Shown: positions 25,979-37,900 of the stretch, piece by piece
Numbering within the stretch: position 1 is the first letter of the stretch
How the letters are laid out: each line of letters begins with the position of its first letter
NCBI RefSeq assembly: GCF_033115175.1
Contig: NC_084850.1
Location: forward strand, 19,499,218 to 19,563,217
Length of the DNA: 64,000 nt
Reading direction: 5' to 3'
Source of the DNA: Lepus europaeus
Lineage: Eukaryota; Chordata; Mammalia; Lagomorpha; Leporidae
Translations under genes and position numbers: made by a program
The notes under the pieces: generated by a model
What the model was told of the DNA's origin: nothing
What the model saw: only the letters and a program-made list of their open reading frames with translations
The model's database searches: none

Positions 25979-28900
25979 AGTCTAACTCTGCCTGTCAAAA
26001 ACAACAACAACAACAGCAAAACCCTCTGTAGACTGGCACCACAGCTCACTTGGCTAATCCTCCGCCTGGGGCACCAGCACCCCAGGATTCTAGTCCCGGT
26101 TGGGGCGCAGGATTCTGTCCCGGTTGCTCCTATTCCAGTCCAGCTCTCTGCTGTGGCCTGGGAAGGCAGTGGAGGATGACCCAGGTCCTTGGGCCCTGCA
26201 CCCACATGGGAGACCAGGAAGAAGCACCTGGCTCCTGGCTTTGCATCAGCGCAGCGCACTGGCTGCAGCGCCCATTTGGGGGGGTGAACCAACGGAAAAA
26301 GGAAGACCTTTCTCTCTGTCTCTCTCTGACTAACTCTGTCCAAAAAAAAAAAAAACCCTCTGTAGTCAATCCTTAGGATTTTTAGGGTATTCTTTTGTTT
26401 TTCCCTGGAAGAAATAAACCACATTTTTTTGTGCCTTTCCAATCTAAATTTATGCTGGTGAAGTTAGCTAGTAACCACTATCCATACACAGCTACTGTGT
26501 GTCATGCAAAAGAACCGCACCGAATCAAAATTAAGGTGTTCTGTAAGGGTGCAAAGCATACCAGATTTTGAAGATTTAGTACCAAAGGGAAAAAGAACAA
26601 CGTAACATAACTCATTAATATTTTTATATTTATTAAAAGTTGAAATTATTAATATTTTGGATATACAGGGTTAAATAAAATTCGCCTTTAAAATGAAGTT
26701 CTCTGGTTTCATGCTGTGATTTTATTGTGGCTATAAAAAAGCTTAAAATACACATGTGGATCACATTATATTTCTCTTGGACAGTGCTGTTATAAACAAT
26801 GAGAAATCTACCTCTATATCTAAGTTTTCATTCTTCAGCTCCTGGTATTCAAATTTCCAAGCAATGCATTTTGAAATAAGGCTTTGAATTAAATACTGAC
26901 AACCCCCTGAAGTTAAAAGCATTAGCCTTCATTATTTACCCTGATACTAAAGAGTACTTTCAAGTATACTGTTTGGAATAATAATATAGTCGACCTCCCA
27001 AACTGATTTCTTTCTGAGTGAACTGATGAATTAGCTTATATTTTCCACTGAAAAGCTCAATGCTGGTATCTGTTCTTTGGGTTCACATGGTGTCTTCAAT
27101 CAAATCAGACACTTTGCCAAAACAGTCAATAAAAGTAAGTTGTACTATTAACACTTGAGAGCTGCATAATATCTATATGAGTGTCATCCAAAACAACTTC
27201 CTGTGATGACAGAAGTGCTGTACATCTGCATTATTCAATATGGTTATTACTAGCCACATGTGCTTAGTGTAACTAAGGAACTGAATTTTTAATCTGATTT
27301 AATTTAAATTATCTTACATTCAAATATCCACATTTGGCTGGAGTCTACCATGCTGGACAGAGCAGGTTTATACTGACACATGTCCCTCTTGTTAACAGGC
27401 TCTCATCAAGGTAGTTAGACAACAGGAGCCCAGGCAGGTTGGCAAACATAAACAATGCCAGCAAGCATGTCTTTGCCCATGAACTCTGAAGCCCTTTGTG
27501 ATGTTAGGCATCTAAAAAGAAAACTTGCCCTGATTTGCAAAGATGCTAAAGAGAAAATGTTTTAAGCACTGGGTGAATAAAAAGATCCTGGCTTGTGAGT
27601 AACAGGGGATTCACATTCTTATCCTTCCAATTATTTTCATATAAATATTGAGGGTCTATTAATAAATATACACAGAGAGCCTAGTTTGTGCCAGCCACAA
27701 TTCTATGCACTTGGAAGTATAGCAGCAAACGAGGCAGACAAAGTCCTGGCTCTCATGGAGCTCATGGTCTAGCAGAAGAAACAAATAAGTTCTATGAAAG
27801 AAACAAAATGGAGTAAAATAAAGGCTCTATAACTCCAAAATAAAGTTTATACTAAACAATCAGGAACTTATAAGCATGAAACTTCTACTTTGAAAAATAT
27901 TCACTGGAGGGAATTTGTAGGGGTCAAGGTAAAATCAAAGTCATTTTTTGTGGGAAAGAGTATTTGTTAAGCTAAGAAAAGCTAAATCTGCTCATACTGA
28001 TAGACAAACTCAAATAAGGCAAGTAAATGACCAAGGCAGGAGTATGCTTGGTAGCTGGAGCAGAGAGCGGACCCCAGAGAGCCTTAAGCAGCATGCCTCA
28101 CCCCACACTCCCTCAGTCTTGATACTATCACATACTGGGAGAAGCCATAGCTGCCACAGCTGGCCCTAGTCACCATCACTGCAACCATGAGCAACAAAGC
28201 TGAGACCCAGCAGCCACCTGCCACCCCTGCCCTCAGCGCTGCCGAAACCAAGCCCAGCACCACTGGGCAGTGGCACAGGGAGCAGTGGCTCTAGTGGCCT
28301 CACATCATTGGTGCCTGGGCAAGATAACTACAAATGGATATGGTTTTATCAACTGGAATGACACCAAGGAAGACGTATTTATACACCAGGCTGACATAAA
28401 CAATAATCCAGCAAGTCCTTTCACAGTGTAGGAGATGGAGAGACTATGGTGTTAGATATTGCTGAAGGAGAAAAGGGTGCAGAGGCAACAAAGCTTACAG
28501 GCCCTGGTGGAGTTCCAGTCCAAGGCAGTAAATACTTTAACCATTATATATGCCATCTACGCCTTAGGGTTCCTCCACGCAATGACCAACAGAAATTCAG
28601 AATAGTGAGAGTGGAAGAATGAACGAAGGGTCAGAGATTGTTTCTGAAGGTCAAGACCAACGGTGCTGGGCCTACTGCAGGCAAAGGTTCCCACCTCACT
28701 ACATATATAGACCGTATGTGAATGGAGATAGAAGAGCTGACAGTCATGCTGCAGGAGGAGAAGGCAAACTGGTGGGACAGACTATGTGTTGGGCTTACAG
28801 AGGATTCTGCAAAGAATGCCAGAGACAGTTTAGACAGGATAAGGAAACTCAAGGAGATGAGACTCAAGATCAGCATCCACTTCGACACTGCTACCACAGC

Positions 28901-31900
28901 AATTTCAATTACCAACACAGATGCCCAGATAACCCTAAACCACAAGATGGCAAGGAGACAAATGCAACCAATTTGAGAATTCATCCCATCCCGAAGCTAA
29001 GCAGGGAAGAGTCGAGTAAATGCCAGAGACCATTTCTAGCATCATCTGGTTTAGTCATTCAACAAGAAAAAATGAATAAGAAATTCCAGCAGGAAGAAAA
29101 GAACAAGAGGGGCTGGTGCTGTGGCATAGCAGGTAAAGCTGCTGCCTACAGTGCCAGTATCCCATATGGGTGCTGGTTCAAGTTCCGGCTGCTCCACTTC
29201 CAATCCAGCTCTCTGCTATGGTCTGGGAAAGCAACAGAACATGGCCCACGTCCTTGGGCTCCTGCACCCACATGGGAGACCCAGAAGAAGCTCCTGGCTT
29301 TGGATCAGCCCAGCTCCAGGTGTTGTGGCCATTTGAGGAGTGAACCAATGGATGGAAGACCTCTCTCTCTGTCTCTGCCTCTCTGTAACTCTTTTACTTT
29401 CTTTTATTTTCATATGTGGAAATTCCAGATCTCTGAATGAAATTTGTATTGACATTCACTTTGGAGTGTTAGGAGTATCGAATGTGAAAATCAAGGCCTT
29501 CCAGTCACAGAAATAAATATGTCACCTAATAAACAAATCACTTATTTACCATGAGCATAAAAAATAATGAATCCTAGGGGATTCTGGAGTTGTATCTAGG
29601 AGATGAGGCATAACTATCCATCTATGCATTCCTTTTAAAGTCCCATCTGGCAAAGACAGCATTTCAGAAAGCAACTACAGATGCATCTCAGCTTATAATG
29701 GGGTTACACCCTGATAAACTCACTATTAAGTTGAAAATATCTTAAGTAAAAATTGCATTTATTTCACTTACCCTACTGAACATGATAGCTTAACCTAGCC
29801 TACCTTAAATGTGCTTAGAACCCTTACATTACCCTACAGTTGGGGAAAATCTAACAGAAAGCCTATGTTGTAATAAAGTACTGAATCTCTCAAGTAATTT
29901 ACTAAATAATGCACAGTACACTGGTGTGACCGCATGACTCACTGTGAGCTGTGGGTCACCACTGCCACCCAGCATCTACAGAAAGGATCCTACCATGTAT
30001 CAGCATCCCAGGAAAAGATCAAAATTCAAAGAACAGTTCTACTAAGTACATATTGCTTTTGCACCATCATAAAACTGAGAAATCATTAAGTTGAGGACCA
30101 TCTGTAGTACATGTGTGCATGAATGTGTGTGTGCGTGTTTTAACCACATGACATTACCACTTCAAGTATAAAATCACTCTATTTCAAGATTATTCTGGAT
30201 TTCTGTACAGATGAGAAATCATGTAACCTTATAAACAGACCACATGTATCTTCTTGATGACCTCAAGACGCCCAATTTGCTGAGATAGAGCTCAACTGGG
30301 GCCCTCTCTACCGGGGCTAACATGATATTGCCATTTTGACTCTGTTTAAATGCACAAAAGAAACAAGGATGTGTACCAGCTGCAACTAGATCATTTGTAA
30401 TCTTGGAATTTTACATTGCGAATTTTTTACTCATGTGTATCCTGCTGTCAACGTGAGAACCAGACAAGAACAAAGGGTCGTTTGTCCACTAATGATTGTA
30501 TGTTTACACCAGCAGATGGAGATAAGAACAGAGACAGAATACAACATAAGGTACCTTGATGATAATTAATACTCACTAGTATTCCTTAAACTTCTTTAGT
30601 AGTTAGCTTTCTTTATTCACTGTACTTGAATTTTCATAAGGACATTAAGTATTATAACATCCTCCTAATAGCCACTAAAGAGTTTCCTAAAAATTAGACA
30701 CTGAAAAAATAATCTTCACTATTTAAACATCAGGGGCTACATTTAATTGGAATTTTTCAGAATAAAACTTTTGGTACTAAAGTGAAATTTTCATTTGCAA
30801 GTGTGACTCATATTCTCAGCTCATACTTGTTGAACTACACTCAAAATCCACAAACAGTTCCCATACAGCTTCTAATATTTTTAAATGATTTCCCACACCA
30901 AATAGCTGCTGCTGGGTGCCACAGTTCACAGCCTACATGGGTTACAATTCGAGGAACACTGAGCTAAACAAAGGGAGATCTTAAAACTTAGATTGATTCT
31001 TTGTTCTATTTTCCTGCCTTAACTAAAACACAAACAGGTAGGATATGACATGACAATGCTGAGGCAAGGAAAGCTGCGGGCTCTTTTGAAAGAAAGCATA
31101 TCTGCATTGTGATCAGTCCTACCTCAAAATCCATAGGATGAAACATGTTTTTGATGATGACAACTCGTTCATGGCGCATCCGGGATGGTCCAGCTCTCCT
31201 CTCAGGTCTCCAATCCAACTGCCTATTGTAATAAAGCAGTAACAAGAAACTGTGAACTTCATTCAGACTTGCATAGAGGAAAAAAAAAAGCAAGTCGTTA
31301 ATATCACCAGTTCTTGAGTACTTAACAATGATAGTTATTTGATTCTAAAACAACATTGTGTAATTTAGTAATAGCTCCATTCAAAAAACTTTCTGAAATA
31401 AAATACTCAGCAAGGGGAAAATGGACTTACTGAAATTCCCAGAATATATTTTTTTTCCAGAGCAATTGTTTCATTACACAAAGTCCAATGAGATTCCTAG
31501 AAAATTTCTAATTAGTTAGAAACTATTTATGATTCTCAAGATAAGATATAGAGGGCTAGCACCGTGGCGTAGTAAGTTAAGCATCTGCCTGTGCCGCCGG
31601 CATGCCATACGGGTGCCAGTTCAAGTTCTGACTACTCCACTTCCGAACCAGCTCCCTGCTGATAGCCTGGGAAAGCAGTAGAAGATGGCCCAAGTCCTTG
31701 GGCCTCTGCACCTGCGTGGGAGACCCAAAGAAGCTCCTGGCTCCTGGCGTCGGATCAGCTTAGCTCCAGTCATTGTGGCTATCTGGGGATTGAACCACTG
31801 GTAGGAAGACCTCTCTGTCTCTCCCTCTCTCTGTCTGTAATTCTGCCTCTCAAGTAAATAAATAAATCTTTTAAAAAATGATTAAGACTTACTTGGAGGA

Positions 31901-34900
31901 CAAAAAAAATCTTTTCATTGTATTGATTTTTAGGCATTTTGTCATTACAAAGAATTGCACTGATATATGAAAAACTGTTCATTCTTTGTTACAATATTAA
32001 ATTTTACTAACTTTGTTTATAAAATTTGTAGGTATTATTTTAGCTACTCTTGTAAAAAAGTGAGATAGCACAACTAACTGCTTTTAAGTATTTACTATGA
32101 TAAAAGTATTCATCACTTTAGCTAATTTCTTAAACTAGCATATTTTAAAAAGTTTATTAAATACCTTGAGAACATTTTATATATACATACATATATACTA
32201 TATATGACTTTAGAACATTATATATATATATATTACATATGACTACATGGTAAGTACAAAAATAAAATCTATCATTTCTAATTTCTGTTTCTACTAACAA
32301 ACTTACATATAAAAATTTAGCTCCTGGTGTAACTGATTTTAATCCACATCGAAAATGAACTAATGGTTCTGGTATGTAAGCATAAAATATTTTATTTAAT
32401 TTGATGTAAAGCATTTTCTAATGAGCTGGCTTCTCTCAGCTCATGTAAGCACCCAAAAAAGGAAAAACCATACCACTGCCAAATCATCTCATTGTATAGA
32501 CTACTGAAGGTTCCAGATGATCTAATGAAATTCCTTTAAAACAATCTGTAGACATAACCAGGTAGCTATTACCAAAATACTCTAAGGTATTTATATGAAA
32601 TATTTCAAAAAGGAAAAAAAGGACAAACTTTTGTTGCATAGACAGCTTCTTCTTATAGTCTTTGCACTTCTTCTTCTTCTTTGAGGCATCATATTCCCCC
32701 TTTAGCTGGAACTTTGCCACTTCTACATGCAATTTGTAGCCTCTGATTTCATCTTCATCCAAAAGTTTTAATGCAAGTTCCACAGATTCTCTCTTTAGAA
32801 AGGCAAAATAAAACAGTCCATAAGCTATAACTGAAGTGAAAGTTATACAAACAACAAAGATTTTTTTTTATATACTGCAATTTTATTTCAATCGCACAAA
32901 CGAAGTTATTAGAGTGTAGGAAATTTAAATGAAACAGTTACGGTAAAATAGCAGAGAACTGAAAAATAAAAAGGAAGTACACCTAAAGCGTGAGCACTCA
33001 ACATTCATTAGTGTTTCATCTTCAGTTTCATTGACACTTGATGCTTGCAAATCTTTAAACAAACTTTGAAATCATGATGACTACTCTGAAGAGATTTCAG
33101 CACCAGCACTAAGGTTTGTACATTCAGTTTGTTTGCAGTTGACTTGTTAGCCATTTACATAGTGTATAGTACAGATTTGTCACAGGTCAGATCACAGTGT
33201 TGAGGAAAGCGGTACCTTCCTGTCATTAGAAAGAATCCCCTAAACTGCACCAGCTTAAGACAGCCAATGTACAAGAGCACAAACACCATCATCATCATGT
33301 GGTTCCAAGGAACAGTCTTGATAAGGAAAATAACTTAAGCCTCTGTTTGCCATTTTAATTACTGAAATCTCTAACAGTGACACAACTGTCACACATGACA
33401 GCAAATGTATACAATAAATTCAATCCAGCTTCTTGGAAAGAATACATTTAGCAATCTGGTTTAATGCAAAAGAGGATGGAAAACATAGCGTGATTCAACA
33501 CTGGTTCATTTCTGTCATTTTACACAGACATCATGTTAATATTAGACCAAGGCACAAAACGTTTAGTGCATAAACCAGTTTCTTCTTTAAGAATTAGCAT
33601 TGTTTTTTTTTTTTAGTCTTTTATCTTACTTTGGACCACTTGTACCCAGTACTCTACCTACTACAGACTAGTTAACTTACCTAACAAAATCAAAAGTGAT
33701 TTCTGACCAGATTTATAAGGGACATAACAAACAACAAAGATTTAAACAGAACTACCTACTTTGTGATACAGAACTTTAGAATGCAAACCAGGAAACCTGC
33801 ATTTGAGACACAGCTGTCCCTAACCAACTAGCTATATAAACGTGGGCAAGTTATTCAAGTTCCCTAAGCCCTAATTCTTTACCTTAAAAAGTTTTCCCTT
33901 TATTGTCCTTGACCAAAATTAAACGAAATAATGCATGGCAAGGCTAGAGACTGGCACATGGTAGGTACTCAATAAATTCTATTCTTATTTGGCAATTTTG
34001 CTTCCTGAAGCCCCATTTTCTCACCTGTAGAACAAGGCAAATGGACTTGCATGATTTCTAAGGTGCATTCTAGTTTTTAAATCCTGCAATACTCCTACTT
34101 AAAAGAGTAGATGATTAAACAAACTGGGAATAGCATAGCCAAACTTTGTTTAAGGGGGCTGGCACCGTGGTATAGTAAGTAAAGCCGCTGCCTGTAACAC
34201 TGCCTTCCTATATGGGTGCTGGTTCGTGTGCCAGCTGCTCCACTTCCAATATAGTTCCCTGCTAATGTGCCTGGGAAAAGCAGTGGAAGATGGTTCAACT
34301 GCTTGGGCCGCCGCTACCCACATGGGAGACTGGATAAGCTCCTGGTTCCTGGCTCTGTCCTGGCTCAGCCCCGGCTGTTGCTGTCATCTGGGGAACGGAA
34401 CAGCAGGTGAAGATCTCTGCTGTCTCTCTGTAAGTCTCTCTCTGTAGGTTTGCCTTTCAAGTAATTTTTTTTAATAATCTTTGTTTTACTAACTAAAATG
34501 TGGGTCTCTAAAATACTGAGAAACAGAAGAAATTATTTGACAGTTTGTACATTACACATTTATGGATTCTGGGTCCTACACAAAGGCAGTAGTTGTCAGT
34601 CCTACAGAGTCATCAAAGATCCAAAGAAATCACAAAAGGACAACTGAACTCAAGATACTTGTACAAATATGGATCCTAGAATAATTATTTTTCTGGAACC
34701 CAGTTAACTGGTTTGACAATGCTGTACTTTTATGTTTCCTGAATTATACACATCCAAAGCTCCTCAAAACTTTGTTTTCTTTAAAAATCTTAAACATCCA
34801 ATCAGACTCCCTAAGAATCTATACACAGATTTTAAAACAACCCTTAAAGAACTTGTAAAACCCTCAAATCTCCTTACATTTGAACTTTACCAAACTACCT

Positions 34901-37900
34901 TCCTAAAATGACCCGGCTCATGTCCCTTAAACGTATCATGTTTAAGATCCAGGTGAAAAACCAATCTCCCAAAAAGATGTCAGCTTATCCTACCCTCCTC
35001 TGATCCTACTGGAATCCTGTACACTCACAGCACACCTGTGGTGTCTGCTGTTTCATCATTTTGATTTTACTTTGAAATTATTCTCGGGTTCTATGACCTA
35101 TGTACATACTGCCACCGTGCTCATTCCTTTTGTACCCTGCTCTAATACATAACACATGCTCCTAAGGTGGCAGATGTTCCAGAGACGATGGCTGCCTTTG
35201 TCTCTAACTTTTCCCCATGTAATTTATAGTACCATTACCACATGTGGTTCTTTAAATTTCTGTTAACTATACTCTTTCTTCTCTCCCATTTAAAAAGTAT
35301 TTTAAATCACGAGGCATTAATTACCATCTCCTTTATGGTCTAATTCAAGGGTCAGAAAAGTCCTTTTGAAAAGGGCCACTTAGTAAATATTTTAAGTTTC
35401 ATGACTCACGGGGTCTGTGCTGTAACCACTTAACTCTTGCCAATGAAACATAAAAATAGCCAAAGGCAAATGTGTTAGTGAATGAATGTGGCTGTGTTCC
35501 AATAAAACTTTATTTACAAAAACGGGTACCAGGTTGGTGTTTGCTGAATGCTGGTCTACTAAGTGAGTAAATTTTCAAATAGAGTTCTAAATTGATTAGA
35601 TGTATCAATAAAAAGACCTTCACAGTCAGAATGCTTTTAAGACAAAAGAAGCATATCACATGCTTATATAATATTTTGAACTGATAACATACTTTTAAAA
35701 CAAGTAAATAACTTTTCCAATGTGATACATACAGGTACCATCTGAAATTTCAGTTTTCCTCATATCCTGTTTTGAACAGTTCCTGTTCTTGTTTATTATC
35801 TATAAAAGATTATAGTCCTGGTTCCTCAGTTAAAAATGGAGATACAAGAAACTTATCTGACCATATAACTAACCTTCAAATAACAGCAAAGCCCATCTCC
35901 TTTAAGATTTCCTTGATTATCTTTGTAAAGTTTGACCTTAAATTCTTCTGTCTGAGGATCTCTCATAATAATACCAAACTTGGACATAAGCTGTATAAAT
36001 TCGTCCACTGTAATGTCTGGAGGCAAACCTGTAACATTAAGAAAAAATTTTCTTAAATCCCTAAAGGCAGTTATAATAAAGATGAGAGCTACTTAGCATT
36101 CTGCAAGTTAGAAATTTACAACTTAAGTGAGTACTATGTTGATTTCCTCAACGGATGTAAAAATCTCACATCATCAAAACAGAGAAAAGTTCACATTTTT
36201 GTGTATTCAAACATGCATTAAAGTTATGCTTTGCTCGGGCTTCACAGAACCTGCATTGGCAAACTTCTCTTTAGTTAAAGTAGGCAAAAACGATCACATG
36301 AAAATGACATATACTTAATTTTTCTTAGTTCTGTCATAAACATACACCTAATGAATGTATACAGCTGAGCAACAACAACAAAGCACAATGATAAGAAATG
36401 GACTTTAAAGAAACTGAAAACTAAAAATCACTTTGTAAGAAAACTGAACAACCAAGTATTCACTATCCCAAATTTGTTTAATTAAAAGTATACGAACCAG
36501 ACACATATACATTTGTATTTCTGTCTTCTTCAACATGAAACCATCCTAAAAATACAAATGAAATAAATTATAAGACACAATGTAATGTAAGATTTATATT
36601 ATAAAATATATATTAACAGTGGCAGTCTGTTGAAACTTACAAGAACTTTATCTTATTCTTAGAAAACTAAGACAAACTCATTTAAAGCACTACCCAGCTT
36701 TCAAAGTGTTTGAATCTTTTGACAGATGCAGTATTGTCTTAAAAAATAGGCCTGTTTATTTTGATTGTTGCTTATTATTTAAATTTTTGACTAGTACGTA
36801 ATATTTGCACATTTTGAAATGTGTTATTTATTTTTATCTACTTGGAAAACAGAGAGAGATATCTTCCATCTGTTGTTTCATTCTTGAAAAATCCACAAAC
36901 AAGGTTGGGCTGGGTCAGGTCAAAAACAGGAATCCAGAATACCATCCCAGTGTCCCACACAGGTAGCAGGGGCCCAAGGACTTGATCCATCATCTGTTCC
37001 CCTCCAGAATACAGATACAGGAAGCTGAATCAGAAGCCGAGGAGCCACAACTTAAACCGACACTCTGATATGGGGTGCCGGGTTCCCAGTGGCAGCTTAA
37101 TCTGCTGCACCACAATACCGGTCCCTACTTATACATTTTCATGGGCTATAGTGCAACTTTTCAACATACAAATAGAGCATAAACTAATCAAATCAGGTAA
37201 TTATGAATCTGCCATTATTTAAATTAAAAAAATCTTATCTTGCTATTTGTTCAAAGCTATTACAAATCTCCAAAAAAAACTCTATGTATACATTCACACT
37301 TTTAAGTTTTTACACTCATGTTTTGCAAGCTAGAACTACTTGCCTGACTCGGATTTTCTTTTTTCTCCCTTCTTTCTGGGATCAGTGGGTTCAGGGGTTT
37401 TTCTTTGTGGAGGTTCCTCAGCAATCCTAGTATTGACATCCTGTACGTTTGCCGTAGAACTAGATGCGCCATCATTAGAGAAACCATAATTGGCCTGATA
37501 TGTAGCAATGAAATCTTCAGTGATCTAAACAAGAAATTCAGTCCATGCACATGTGTGCATACACATACACACACATGCACAGAAATTCAGTTATTTCCAC
37601 CCATAAACTTCAAACTGTGTCATATTACAGACTATTTGGTTATATAACTTACCATCGAAGACTCTGCGTGAATAATAATTGTAGTTGTAGTGATTAAAGT
37701 GTAAATCCAAGAATGGTCACCTGATACAAATACTTAAATTATCAAGACAAAAGTCTGTGGTACTAATAAAGCACTTTAAGTGATGTTGGTCCCTTTTCTA
37801 GTTGATGGATTTATAAATTACTACCTCTCCACAGTCTACTGACTAAAGCTACACATACATATAACAAAGGAAATACCAGGTAACAATACAACAATAAAAC

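Noticed and set aside
25720-26442. 240-codon minus-strand frame
   Set aside because: It runs through the two CSINE copies; similar arginine/glutamate-rich peptides appear from every antisense CSINE in the window.
28619-29440. 273-codon frame as a possible expressed YBX1-derived gene
   Set aside because: It starts inside the pseudogene after the cold-shock domain, has lost most arginine motifs and ends inside a SINE. No promoter or start context is seen.
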